Shown here piece by piece: positions 1 to 6,301 of a stretch of DNA of 12,530 bases. The position numbers and the translations under genes are program-made. How positions within the stretch are numbered: the first letter of the stretch is position 1; every line of letters starts with the position of its first letter. The notes under the pieces were generated by a model that did no database searches, was not told the origin of the DNA, and worked only from the letters and a program-made list of their open reading frames with translations. The stretch is from Deltaproteobacteria bacterium (lineage in GTDB: Bacteria > Desulfobacterota > Syntrophia > Syntrophales > UBA5619), in contig JAPLJY010000055.1 of NCBI GenBank assembly GCA_026388345.1, forward strand, positions 1-12,530. Direction: 5' to 3'.

Positions 1-77
1 ATGCCGCCATCCGTCACCATCTTTACCGCTTCCTCTCGAAACTCTTTCGTGTATCGCCCGTTCGGTATCCTTTCCAT
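1..77 (-). CDS. IS3-family transposase OrfA, N-terminal fragment (runs off the left edge)
   Basis: Reading leftward from an ATG at 77, the frame begins MERIPNG and continues RYTKEFREEAVKMV, the usual opening of the helix-turn-helix OrfA subunit of IS3-family transposases. OrfA binds the element's ends and, with OrfB produced by frameshifting, carries out copy-out/paste-in transposition. A good ribosome binding site, GGAGG at 85-89, lies seven bases before the ATG; an in-frame GTG at 83 is a less likely start because it leaves almost no spacing. Only about 25 codons are visible, so neither OrfB nor its DDE catalytic domain can be assessed. The family assignment rests on the N-terminal motif alone. 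Confidence 0.8.
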   Translation of the reverse strand, partial: MERIPNGRYTKEFREEAVKMVTDGG

Positions 78-121
78 TTCCACACCTCCGTCTTGGTCTC
101 TAACCTAAACATTGGTGTCCA
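1..121 (-). mobile_element. End of an IS3-family insertion sequence
   Basis: The stretch from the transposase start to about 121 looks like the terminal non-coding part of the element. Read leftward from 121 it begins TGGACACCAATG, with the 5'-TG end expected of IS3-family elements, and is followed 30-40 bases later by the transposase ribosome binding site. Radical SAM coding sequence resumes just beyond 121. The other end and any target duplication lie outside the window, so the exact boundary (121, give or take a few bases) is inferred. Confidence 0.6.
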
Positions 122-699
122 TATTTTTCAACCTATCTCATATTGAAGTTCTTCTCGGGCTGGAGTCTGCTGATGCGGGGTTACTCACAGGCATGAACAA
201 GAAGGCTAATCCGGAGCTTTACGCCGAGATAATTGAACGGGTGATGAAAGCTGGCATCAACTGTTCATGCTATTTTATATTCGGCTTTCCTGGAGAGACG
301 ATCGAAACGGTTATGCGAACCAGAGAATTCATCCAAAAAATTGAGTATCCTGATCTGGACGGCTACATTTACTTTACGATGTTCCCGTTCATCATAGCTC
401 CGCTGAGCCCAATATCCGAACCTAAGAATGCACAAAAGTACAGTCTGAAGGGATACATGTACAAATGGGAACACAACACCATGAACTCCGAGGAGGCCAA
501 AATGTACGCAACAAGGTCTTTTTTCGAACTCGAAACCTCCGGGATCATATACCATGGTGATAACTTAGACATGCTACTCGGTCTGCCCCCCCGGCAGAGA
601 AAAGAGTTCATTGCCAGAAGGCACAAGATTGCCAAGATGTCTGCAAAAGGATTATTGAAAGAAGAAGACATGGTCAGGGAATTTAAAGATGTTTTGTAA
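122..699 (+). pseudogene. C-terminal remnant of a radical SAM protein, truncated by the IS
   Basis: The frame is open from the IS junction to a TAA at 697-699, about 190 codons. Near its start it reads EVLLGLESADAGLLTGMNK, the conserved later strand of the radical SAM barrel ('GLES' region) in B12-associated radical SAM enzymes. It is followed by a stretch (INCSCYFIFGFPGET) typical of the next strand and by a family-specific C-terminal tail. The N-terminal cobalamin-binding region and the CxxxCxxC iron-sulphur motif that binds S-adenosylmethionine are missing. The only upstream start codon (TTG at 112) lies inside the IS end. The rest of the gene is either on the far side of the IS, beyond the window, or lost. 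The remaining frame has no internal stop, so the disruption may be recent. The substrate cannot be told from the sequence. Confidence 0.75.
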
Positions 700-877
700 C
701 ACATAGATCCCTTTCAAAAACAATTAAAAGGTTCGGTCCTAAAGCGCATGATATATTAGCTATCCTAATATGATAATTACGTATTCAGTCGAAAGAGTTT
801 TTAAATCACTTTCCCATGAGGGATTGACATAATCCTGAATCCGTGATTTCATTTAAAGAAAGGAATCAATACACTTA
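700..877 (+). other. AT-rich intergenic region with an inverted repeat
   Basis: This 178-bp gap separates the radical SAM remnant from the intact radical SAM gene. It holds a perfect 7-bp inverted repeat, ATATTAG at 753-759 and CTAATAT at 765-771 around a 5-base loop, not followed by a T-run, so an operator-like site fits better than a terminator. A TTGACA hexamer lies at 824-829, but no convincing -10 box sits 16-18 bases downstream, so the promoter for the next gene is not assigned with confidence. The only purine-rich site before the ATG at 878 is AAAGGA (859-864), 13 bases away, longer than usual. Confidence 0.4.
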
Positions 878-2224
878 ATGAAAAAACTTTTATTAATAAA
901 TCCCGTTGGCCGTAAAAGCGGTTATTTAGTGAGTATATATTCCACTTTTCAACCCCTAAGCTTGGCCTATATTGCTGCGGTAACCCCATCCCACTGGGAG
1001 ATTAAAATAGCGGATGAGAATATAGATAAATTTAAGTTCGAAGAAGCTGACCTGGTAGGCATCACGGGCTTCACCAGCAGTATCAACAGGGCCTATGAAA
1101 TTGCGCGGATATATCGGGAGAAAAAAATCAAAGTGATTATGGGAGGAATTCATATCTCCATGCTTCCCGATGAGGCCTTGCAGTACGCTGATTCGGTGGT
1201 GATAGGTGAAGTAGAGGGTATCTGGAAACAGGTCATCTCAGATTTCGAAAACAACAGATTGTTACCCAAATATAATGGTCCGCGAATCGACCTTTCTCAA
1301 ACCCAAATCACCCCCCGGCACGACCTGCTTCATCCAAATTATTTCTGGAACTCTGTACAGACCTCTCGCGGCTGCCCTTTTAAATGCAATTTCTGTTCGG
1401 TATCGAGATACTTGGGTCACGAGTATCGTCAACGAAGAGCAAAAGATGTCCTGGATGAGCTGGAAAAAATAAAAAGTAAATATATAACCTTTATCGATGA
1501 CAATTTAATTGGTCATAGTCCGGAAAGCAGAAGCAGGGCAATAGAATTGTTTGAGGGTATGATTGGTCGCGGTCTATGCAAGAAGTGGTGGATGCAGACT
1601 TCCATCAACGCAGCTGAAGATGAGCATGTGATCAAGCTGGCAGCTCAGGCCGGCTGCATATATGCATTTATCGGCTTTGAAACTATCAACAAGAAAACAC
1701 TAAAAAAGATGAAAAAAGGAATTAACCTGAAGATTGGGGTAGAAAATTATAAATGGGTAGTGGATCGATTTCATAAATATGGGATAGGGGTATTGGGATC
1801 ATTCGTCATCGGGAATGACTATGAGTCCTCGGAATACTATAAAGAGTTAGCTGATTACCTGGTTACCTCCGGCATTGACATTATTGGGATCACTATACTG
1901 ACACCCCTTCCCGGCACTGACTTGATGGAACAACTGCAGAAAGAAGGGAGGTTGATTTATCATGATTTACCTAAGGATTGGGACAAATACCGCTTCTCCT
2001 ACGTGGTTCACCAACCACGGGGGGTAGAAGAAAATGCTGTTTATGCAGGCAATAATTACATCAAAAATAAAATATATTCTTTTCCTTTCTACCAATACCG
2101 CCTATTAAATTCAGCATACTATATTAAGAATCCGACTAATATCTATGCTATATACAAGCTGAATCAATCCATGAAAAAGAGTTGGCAAGGTACCCACTAT
2201 TATAAAGGCTTCATACCTTTGTAG
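878..2224 (+). CDS. B12-binding domain radical SAM protein
   Basis: A complete 448-aa enzyme. Residues 1-130 form a cobalamin-binding Rossmann-type domain: it opens MKKLLLINPVG and carries the VIMGGIH strand (86-92) typical of this family, without the DxHxxG motif of base-off B12 enzymes. The radical SAM barrel follows, with the SAM/[4Fe-4S] motif C166-x3-C170-x2-C173 in the context SRGCPFKCNFCS, then 'IDDN' at 206-209 and the 'GFET' strand at 266-269. Such proteins (the BchE, hopanoid-modifying and methyltransferase-like group) use a 5'-deoxyadenosyl radical, often with cobalamin, for methylation, cyclisation or other modification of unreactive carbons. The C-terminal tail (about 370-448) is rich in Tyr, Asn and Lys, and the substrate is not recognisable. 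The sensor kinase starts 33 bp downstream on the same strand, suggesting cotranscription. Base composition is AT-rich like the upstream remnant and unlike the right half of the window. Confidence 0.9.
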   Translation: MKKLLLINPVGRKSGYLVSIYSTFQPLSLAYIAAVTPSHWEIKIADENIDKFKFEEADLVGITGFTSSINRAYEIARIYREKKIKVIMGGIHISMLPDEALQYADSVVIGEVEGIWKQVISDFENNRLLPKYNGPRIDLSQTQITPRHDLLHPNYFWNSVQTSRGCPFKCNFCSVSRYLGHEYRQRRAKDVLDELEKIKSKYITFIDDNLIGHSPESRSRAIELFEGMIGRGLCKKWWMQTSINAAEDEHVIKLAAQAGCIYAFIGFETINKKTLKKMKKGINLKIGVENYKWVVDRFHKYGIGVLGSFVIGNDYESSEYYKELADYLVTSGIDIIGITILTPLPGTDLMEQLQKEGRLIYHDLPKDWDKYRFSYVVHQPRGVEENAVYAGNNYIKNKIYSFPFYQYRLLNSAYYIKNPTNIYAIYKLNQSMKKSWQGTHYYKGFIPL

Positions 2225-2230
2225 AAGATC

Positions 2231-2257
2231 AAAGGGGCGTAAGAAACGCCGTTGATC
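2231..2257 (+). promoter_or_regulatory. Leader hairpin between the radical SAM gene and the kinase start
   Basis: In the 33-bp gap, GGCGT (2236-2240) and ACGCC (2246-2250) form a 5-bp hairpin with an AAGAA loop. The only Shine-Dalgarno-like purines (AAAGG, 2231-2235) are too far from the ATG at 2258 in linear sequence. Folding the hairpin out would leave about seven bases between them. Whether translation depends on this fold is inference. Confidence 0.3.
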
Positions 2258-5143
2258 ATGAAAGAACTATCGGAAAATATGATTGACAAAATCCCTCTTT
2301 ATAACAGCCGCATCATCAAGAACTACGTTGAGTATCTGAAAAGTTGCTTCCCAAATATCAATGTTGCATCCCTTTTGGAGTATGCGGGCATTGAAACTTA
2401 CCACCTGGATGATGAGGGTCACTGGTTGACTCAGGATCAGGTTGATCGTTTTCACGAGATGCTCGCGGAAAAGACGAATAATCCGGACATTGCCAGAGAA
2501 GTGGGACGTTTTTCCGTCACTTCCCGAGCGTCTGGTGCTGTGAGACAGAACCTTCTGGGATTCTTTAGCCCTGCAACAGTTTATACCGTTGTAGAAAAGA
2601 TCAGTCGCAATGTCACTAGAGCGACTATATTGACAACCAGATCCATCGGAACAGATAAGCTTGAGATGAAAATTACATTGCAACCCAATGTGGTTGAAAA
2701 GCCCTATCAGTGTCTTAACCGGCTTGGTATGTTTGAAGCAGTAGCAAAACTCTTCACAAGTGAATTTGCCGAGATAGAACATCCTGTCTGTCTCCATAAG
2801 GGCGGGGACTGTTGCCTTTATAACGTCTCCTGGAAAAAAACACATAACTTTGTCTGGAAACGGATCCGCAATTATTCTTTTGTCATCGGCTTCATTGCCT
2901 GCATCTTGTCTGTGAGTATTCTGTCGCCCGTTTACTGGGATGTCTTTGTTTTATCCTTTGTCCTAATGGTGATGGGCACGACACTCTATACCGAACATCT
3001 GGAAAAGAAAGAATTGCTCGCTACCATCCTCAAACAGGGAGATGCGGCTGGCCGTCTTGTTGAACAGATCAACATCAGCTACAACAACACCCTCCTCGTT
3101 CAGGAGATCGGACAGGCCACCTCCATCATTCTCGACACCAATAAGTTGCTTACTTTTATCGTGGAGGCATTGGAAAAGCGGCTTGATTTCGACCGCGGCA
3201 TGATCATGCTGGCGAACCGGGAAGGGACACGCCTAGTGTACACCATCGGCTTCGGGTACAACCCTGAACAGCGGGAGTATATAGAAAACGTCGAGTTTCG
3301 TCTCGACAATCCCGCCTCGCGGGGGGTCTTCGTCGTCTCCTTCCGGAATCAGACCCCCTTTCTGGTCAACGACATCAATGAGATCGTAAAGGATTTCTCC
3401 CCACGAAGCGTCGAATTCGCCAAAAGGATGGGCACCCATTCTTTTATCTGCGTCCCCATCGCCTTCAAAGGGGAATCCCTGGGGATCCTTGTCGTGGACA
3501 ACATCCGTTCCAAACGGCTCCTCAGACAGAGCGACATGAGCCTGCTAATGGGTATCGCCCCCCAGATCGCGATCAGCATCAACAACGCCATGTCCTACCG
3601 GAAGATCATGGAGAGTGAAAGGCGGTTCCGGTCGCTCAGTGAAAGCGCCCCCGACATCATTTATACGCTCGACATGGAAGGTGTATTCACTTACGTCAAT
3701 CCCGCCTGGGAGCGGATCCTGGGCCACCGAGTCGAAGATGTTCTCGGGAAGCATTTCATCGATTTCCTCCGGAAGGAGGAGATCCCGCTCTATTCCTCAT
3801 TCTTCCAAGAGACACTGGACAAGGGGAGAATCGTACGGGGGGACGTTATCGGGACGCTCCAGCACAAGGATGGATCGGATCGTTTTTTCAACATCAGCGG
3901 CGCCCCCAATCTCAATGCTGCGGGAGAAATGACAGGCATTGTCGGTACTTTAAAAGATGTCACCGAACAACGGAAATTGGAATCTCAACTTCGCCATGCC
4001 TCCAAGATGACCGCGCTGGGCAGGCTTACCGGCGGTATTTCTCATGATTTTAACAATATTTTACAGGCCATCAGCGCTTACAATCAACTGCTGACCATGA
4101 AAAAGACGGAGGATGATCCTGACTGGAAGTATCTTATGAATATCGATGGCTTAACAAAAAGAGCCACGGACCTGATCAAACAACTGCTCATTTTCAGCAG
4201 AAAAGTCGAAAGTAAACTGGTCCCTGTAGATATGAACAGAGAGATCAAGAATTATTATAAACTCCTGGTCAGCACCCTCCCCAAAACGATTAAAATGAGG
4301 TTGAATCTGGAAGACGATCTCCATCTCATCAACGGGGATATGACTCAGTTGGGACAGGTCATCATGAACCTGGCGGTGAATGCAAAAGACGCCATGCCCG
4401 AAGGTGGTGAACTGAACATCCAGACAAAAAATGTCGAGCTCGCCACCCCTCTTGAACAGGATAATGTAAAAATGAACGCGGGCCATTATGTTCTGTTCAG
4501 GATTTCCGATACGGGATGCGGTATCGAAAAAGAAAACCTGGATCAAATCTTTGAACCTTTTTTTACGACCAAAGAGGCAGGCAAAGGTACAGGTATCGGG
4601 CTGTCCGTTGTTTATGGAGTCATCAAGAATCACAACGGATACATCTTTTGCACCAGTGAACCGGGCAGGGGAACGACATTTGAGTTATATCTCCCTGCGG
4701 TGGATGACATGATAATTGAAGAAAAGATGGAAATGGGCAAAAAGCCCGCTTTATCAAAGGGGCATGAAACCATTTTGTTGGTCGATGACGAACCTTCTCT
4801 TCTCGAAACCGGCCAGGAGCTCCTATCGTATCTCGGTTATAACGTGTTGACTGCATCGTCTGGAGAAAACGCACTGGTCACAATCAACCGGGTGGGGGGG
4901 AGCATCGGCATCGTCATTATGGATCTGATGATGCCCGGAATGGGTGGGGAAAAATGCCTTGTGGAAATCCTGAAGATCTTTCCCTCAATGAAGGTGATGA
5001 TCGCAAGCGGGAACACAACCGGTGTAAAAACAGCGGACATCCTTAATGCCGGGGCCGTGGCCTTCATTCAGAAACCATATTATATTGATGACATGAGCAA
5101 AAAAATCAGGGAGATTCTGGATGATACAGATCAATCGGCATAA
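2258..5143 (+). CDS. Membrane-bound hybrid sensor histidine kinase (V4R-like, GAF, PAS, HisKA, HATPase, receiver)
   Basis: A 961-aa sensor kinase read from the ATG at 2258; a TTG at 2252 is in frame but less likely. Residues 1-195 are an N-terminal sensor ending in a cysteine-rich segment (Cys178, Cys185, Cys186 in HPVCLHKGGDCC) that resembles the V4R/activator domain of small-molecule sensors. Two hydrophobic stretches (about 206-243) form a membrane hairpin. A GAF domain (about 295-445) and a PAS domain (about 455-570, ending GTLKDVTEQRKLE) follow. The phosphotransfer helix has His596 in ISHDFNN. The ATPase domain has an N-box (Asn708), DTGCGI (751-756), FFTTK and GKGTGIGLS. The C-terminal receiver (about 836-950) has the acidic pair Asp843/Asp844, phospho-acceptor Asp889 and Lys939. 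All catalytic residues are present, so it should autophosphorylate and pass phosphate to its own receiver. No DNA-binding partner lies nearby. The ligand is unknown. The GAF-PAS segment is visibly more GC-rich than the flanking segments. Confidence 0.93.
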   Translation: MKELSENMIDKIPLYNSRIIKNYVEYLKSCFPNINVASLLEYAGIETYHLDDEGHWLTQDQVDRFHEMLAEKTNNPDIAREVGRFSVTSRASGAVRQNLLGFFSPATVYTVVEKISRNVTRATILTTRSIGTDKLEMKITLQPNVVEKPYQCLNRLGMFEAVAKLFTSEFAEIEHPVCLHKGGDCCLYNVSWKKTHNFVWKRIRNYSFVIGFIACILSVSILSPVYWDVFVLSFVLMVMGTTLYTEHLEKKELLATILKQGDAAGRLVEQINISYNNTLLVQEIGQATSIILDTNKLLTFIVEALEKRLDFDRGMIMLANREGTRLVYTIGFGYNPEQREYIENVEFRLDNPASRGVFVVSFRNQTPFLVNDINEIVKDFSPRSVEFAKRMGTHSFICVPIAFKGESLGILVVDNIRSKRLLRQSDMSLLMGIAPQIAISINNAMSYRKIMESERRFRSLSESAPDIIYTLDMEGVFTYVNPAWERILGHRVEDVLGKHFIDFLRKEEIPLYSSFFQETLDKGRIVRGDVIGTLQHKDGSDRFFNISGAPNLNAAGEMTGIVGTLKDVTEQRKLESQLRHASKMTALGRLTGGISHDFNNILQAISAYNQLLTMKKTEDDPDWKYLMNIDGLTKRATDLIKQLLIFSRKVESKLVPVDMNREIKNYYKLLVSTLPKTIKMRLNLEDDLHLINGDMTQLGQVIMNLAVNAKDAMPEGGELNIQTKNVELATPLEQDNVKMNAGHYVLFRISDTGCGIEKENLDQIFEPFFTTKEAGKGTGIGLSVVYGVIKNHNGYIFCTSEPGRGTTFELYLPAVDDMIIEEKMEMGKKPALSKGHETILLVDDEPSLLETGQELLSYLGYNVLTASSGENALVTINRVGGSIGIVIMDLMMPGMGGEKCLVEILKIFPSMKVMIASGNTTGVKTADILNAGAVAFIQKPYYIDDMSKKIREILDDTDQSA

Positions 5144-5175
5144 GGCCGCATTCAAGAATTGATGTCATCAGAAGA

Positions 5176-6237
5176 TCAGTCCGGCTGCTCTCCATATTGT
5201 TCCCGGATCCAGGACTGATACGCGCCGCTTCGGATCCGGTCGCTCCAGTCCCGGTTCTCGAGATACCAGCGCACGGTCTTCCTAAGACCCGAGGCGAAGG
5301 ATTCAGCGGGAGACCAGCCCCGTTCCCCGTGCAGCTTCGAGAAATCGATGGCATAACGCCGGTCGTGACCGGGCCGGTCCGCAACAAATGTGATCAGACG
5401 CCGCCGGGAACCTGTCTCCGGCGCCAGCTCATCCACCAGATCGCAGATCATCTCCACGATGGCGATGTTTTCCATCTCTGCATGGCCGCCGATGTTGTAG
5501 GTCTCCCCGCGCCGCCCCTTTTCCATGATCGTCCGGATCGCCTCGCAGTGGTCGGTGACGTAAAGCCAGTCCCGCACATTCTTTCCGTCCCCGTAAACGG
5601 GAAGGGGCTTTCCCTCCAGCGCGTTGAGGACGATCAGCGGGATCAGTTTCTCGGGAAACTGATAAGGGCCGTAGTTGTTCGAGCAGTTGGAAATCGTGGT
5701 CGGCAGGCCGTAGGTTTCATGGTAGGCCCGGACGAGATGATCGGAGGAGGCCTTGGATGCGGAATAGGGACTGTTCGGCCGGTAGGGCATCTCTTCGGTG
5801 AAAAGACCCTCCTTTCCCAGGCTTCCGTAGACCTCGTCGGTGCTGATGTGGTGGAAGAGCCGGAAGCGGCTGCCGGCAGCCCTTGCCGTTTCGAGAAGAT
5901 TGAACGTCCCCAGGATATTGGTCTGAATGAAGCCGTTCGGTCGTTTGATGGAACGGTCCACATGGGACTCGGCGGCAAAATGGCAGACGGCGTCGATCCC
6001 GTAGCGGGCAAAGATGACCTTGAGCGCGGGTATGTCGCAGATGTCCACCTTTTCGAAGAGATACCGCCCCGGATACGCATCTGCAACACCGCTCAGATTA
6101 TCGGGATTCCCCGCATAGGTCAGGCTGTCCGCATTGATGATCCTCCCCCGGAAGTCCTCTTTCGCAAGCAGATGGCGGATGAAGTTGCTCCCGATAAAAC
6201 CGCACCCCCCCGTGACCAGTAAATTTTCGCTATCCAT
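5176..6237 (-). CDS. rfbB: dTDP-glucose 4,6-dehydratase
   Basis: A full-length (353 aa) RmlB/RfbB enzyme of the extended short-chain dehydrogenase family. It converts dTDP-D-glucose to dTDP-4-keto-6-deoxy-D-glucose, the second step towards dTDP-L-rhamnose and other deoxysugars of O-antigen and surface polysaccharides, in the cytoplasm. Visible motifs are the NAD-binding GGCGFIGSN at 10-18, [10 protein letters not shown] (87-96), the catalytic Thr133-Asp134-Glu135 in STDEVYG, and Tyr158/Lys162 in YSASK. Later come [14 protein letters not shown] and [12 protein letters not shown], both diagnostic of this dehydratase rather than other sugar epimerases. The ATG at 6237 follows a strong ribosome binding site (GAAGGGAG). 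The rmlA, rmlC and rmlD partners are not in the window. It lies 64 bp downstream of the CHAT lipoprotein gene on the same strand and converges with the kinase gene across a 32-bp gap without a clear terminator. Confidence 0.96.
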   Translation of the reverse strand: MDSENLLVTGGCGFIGSNFIRHLLAKEDFRGRIINADSLTYAGNPDNLSGVADAYPGRYLFEKVDICDIPALKVIFARYGIDAVCHFAAESHVDRSIKRPNGFIQTNILGTFNLLETARAAGSRFRLFHHISTDEVYGSLGKEGLFTEEMPYRPNSPYSASKASSDHLVRAYHETYGLPTTISNCSNNYGPYQFPEKLIPLIVLNALEGKPLPVYGDGKNVRDWLYVTDHCEAIRTIMEKGRRGETYNIGGHAEMENIAIVEMICDLVDELAPETGSRRRLITFVADRPGHDRRYAIDFSKLHGERGWSPAESFASGLRKTVRWYLENRDWSDRIRSGAYQSWIREQYGEQPD

Positions 6238-6256
6238 GATTCTCCCTTCTTAAGCA

Positions 6257-6277
6257 GACCGGCCGGGGCGGCCGGCC
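6257..6277 (-). terminator. GC-rich hairpin between the CHAT gene and rfbB
   Basis: CCGGCC (6259-6264) and GGCCGG (6270-6275) form a 6-bp stem around a 5-base loop, extendable on the minus-strand RNA by a G-T and a G-C pair to the feature ends. It lies downstream of the CHAT stop codon and just before the rfbB ribosome binding site. On the minus strand no T-run follows, so it could be a weak or partial terminator, a processing site or a leader structure; on the plus strand ATTTT follows. Its role is unproven. Confidence 0.35.
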
Positions 6278-6301
6278 AGATTTTATGATTCGAAGACGAA
6301 A

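Noticed and set aside
824..852. TTGACA at 824 as a firm promoter for the radical SAM gene
   Set aside because: No acceptable -10 box occurs at 16-18 bases; the best candidates (TTTCAT, CATTTA) are poor or wrongly spaced.
5144..5175. Bidirectional terminator between the kinase and rfbB
   Set aside because: Only a very short TGATG-T-CATCA symmetry is present, without a GC-rich stem or T-run on either strand.
5197..6222. 341-codon plus-strand frame opposite rfbB
   Set aside because: It is the antisense shadow of an unmistakable dTDP-glucose dehydratase and has no domain or ribosome binding site of its own.
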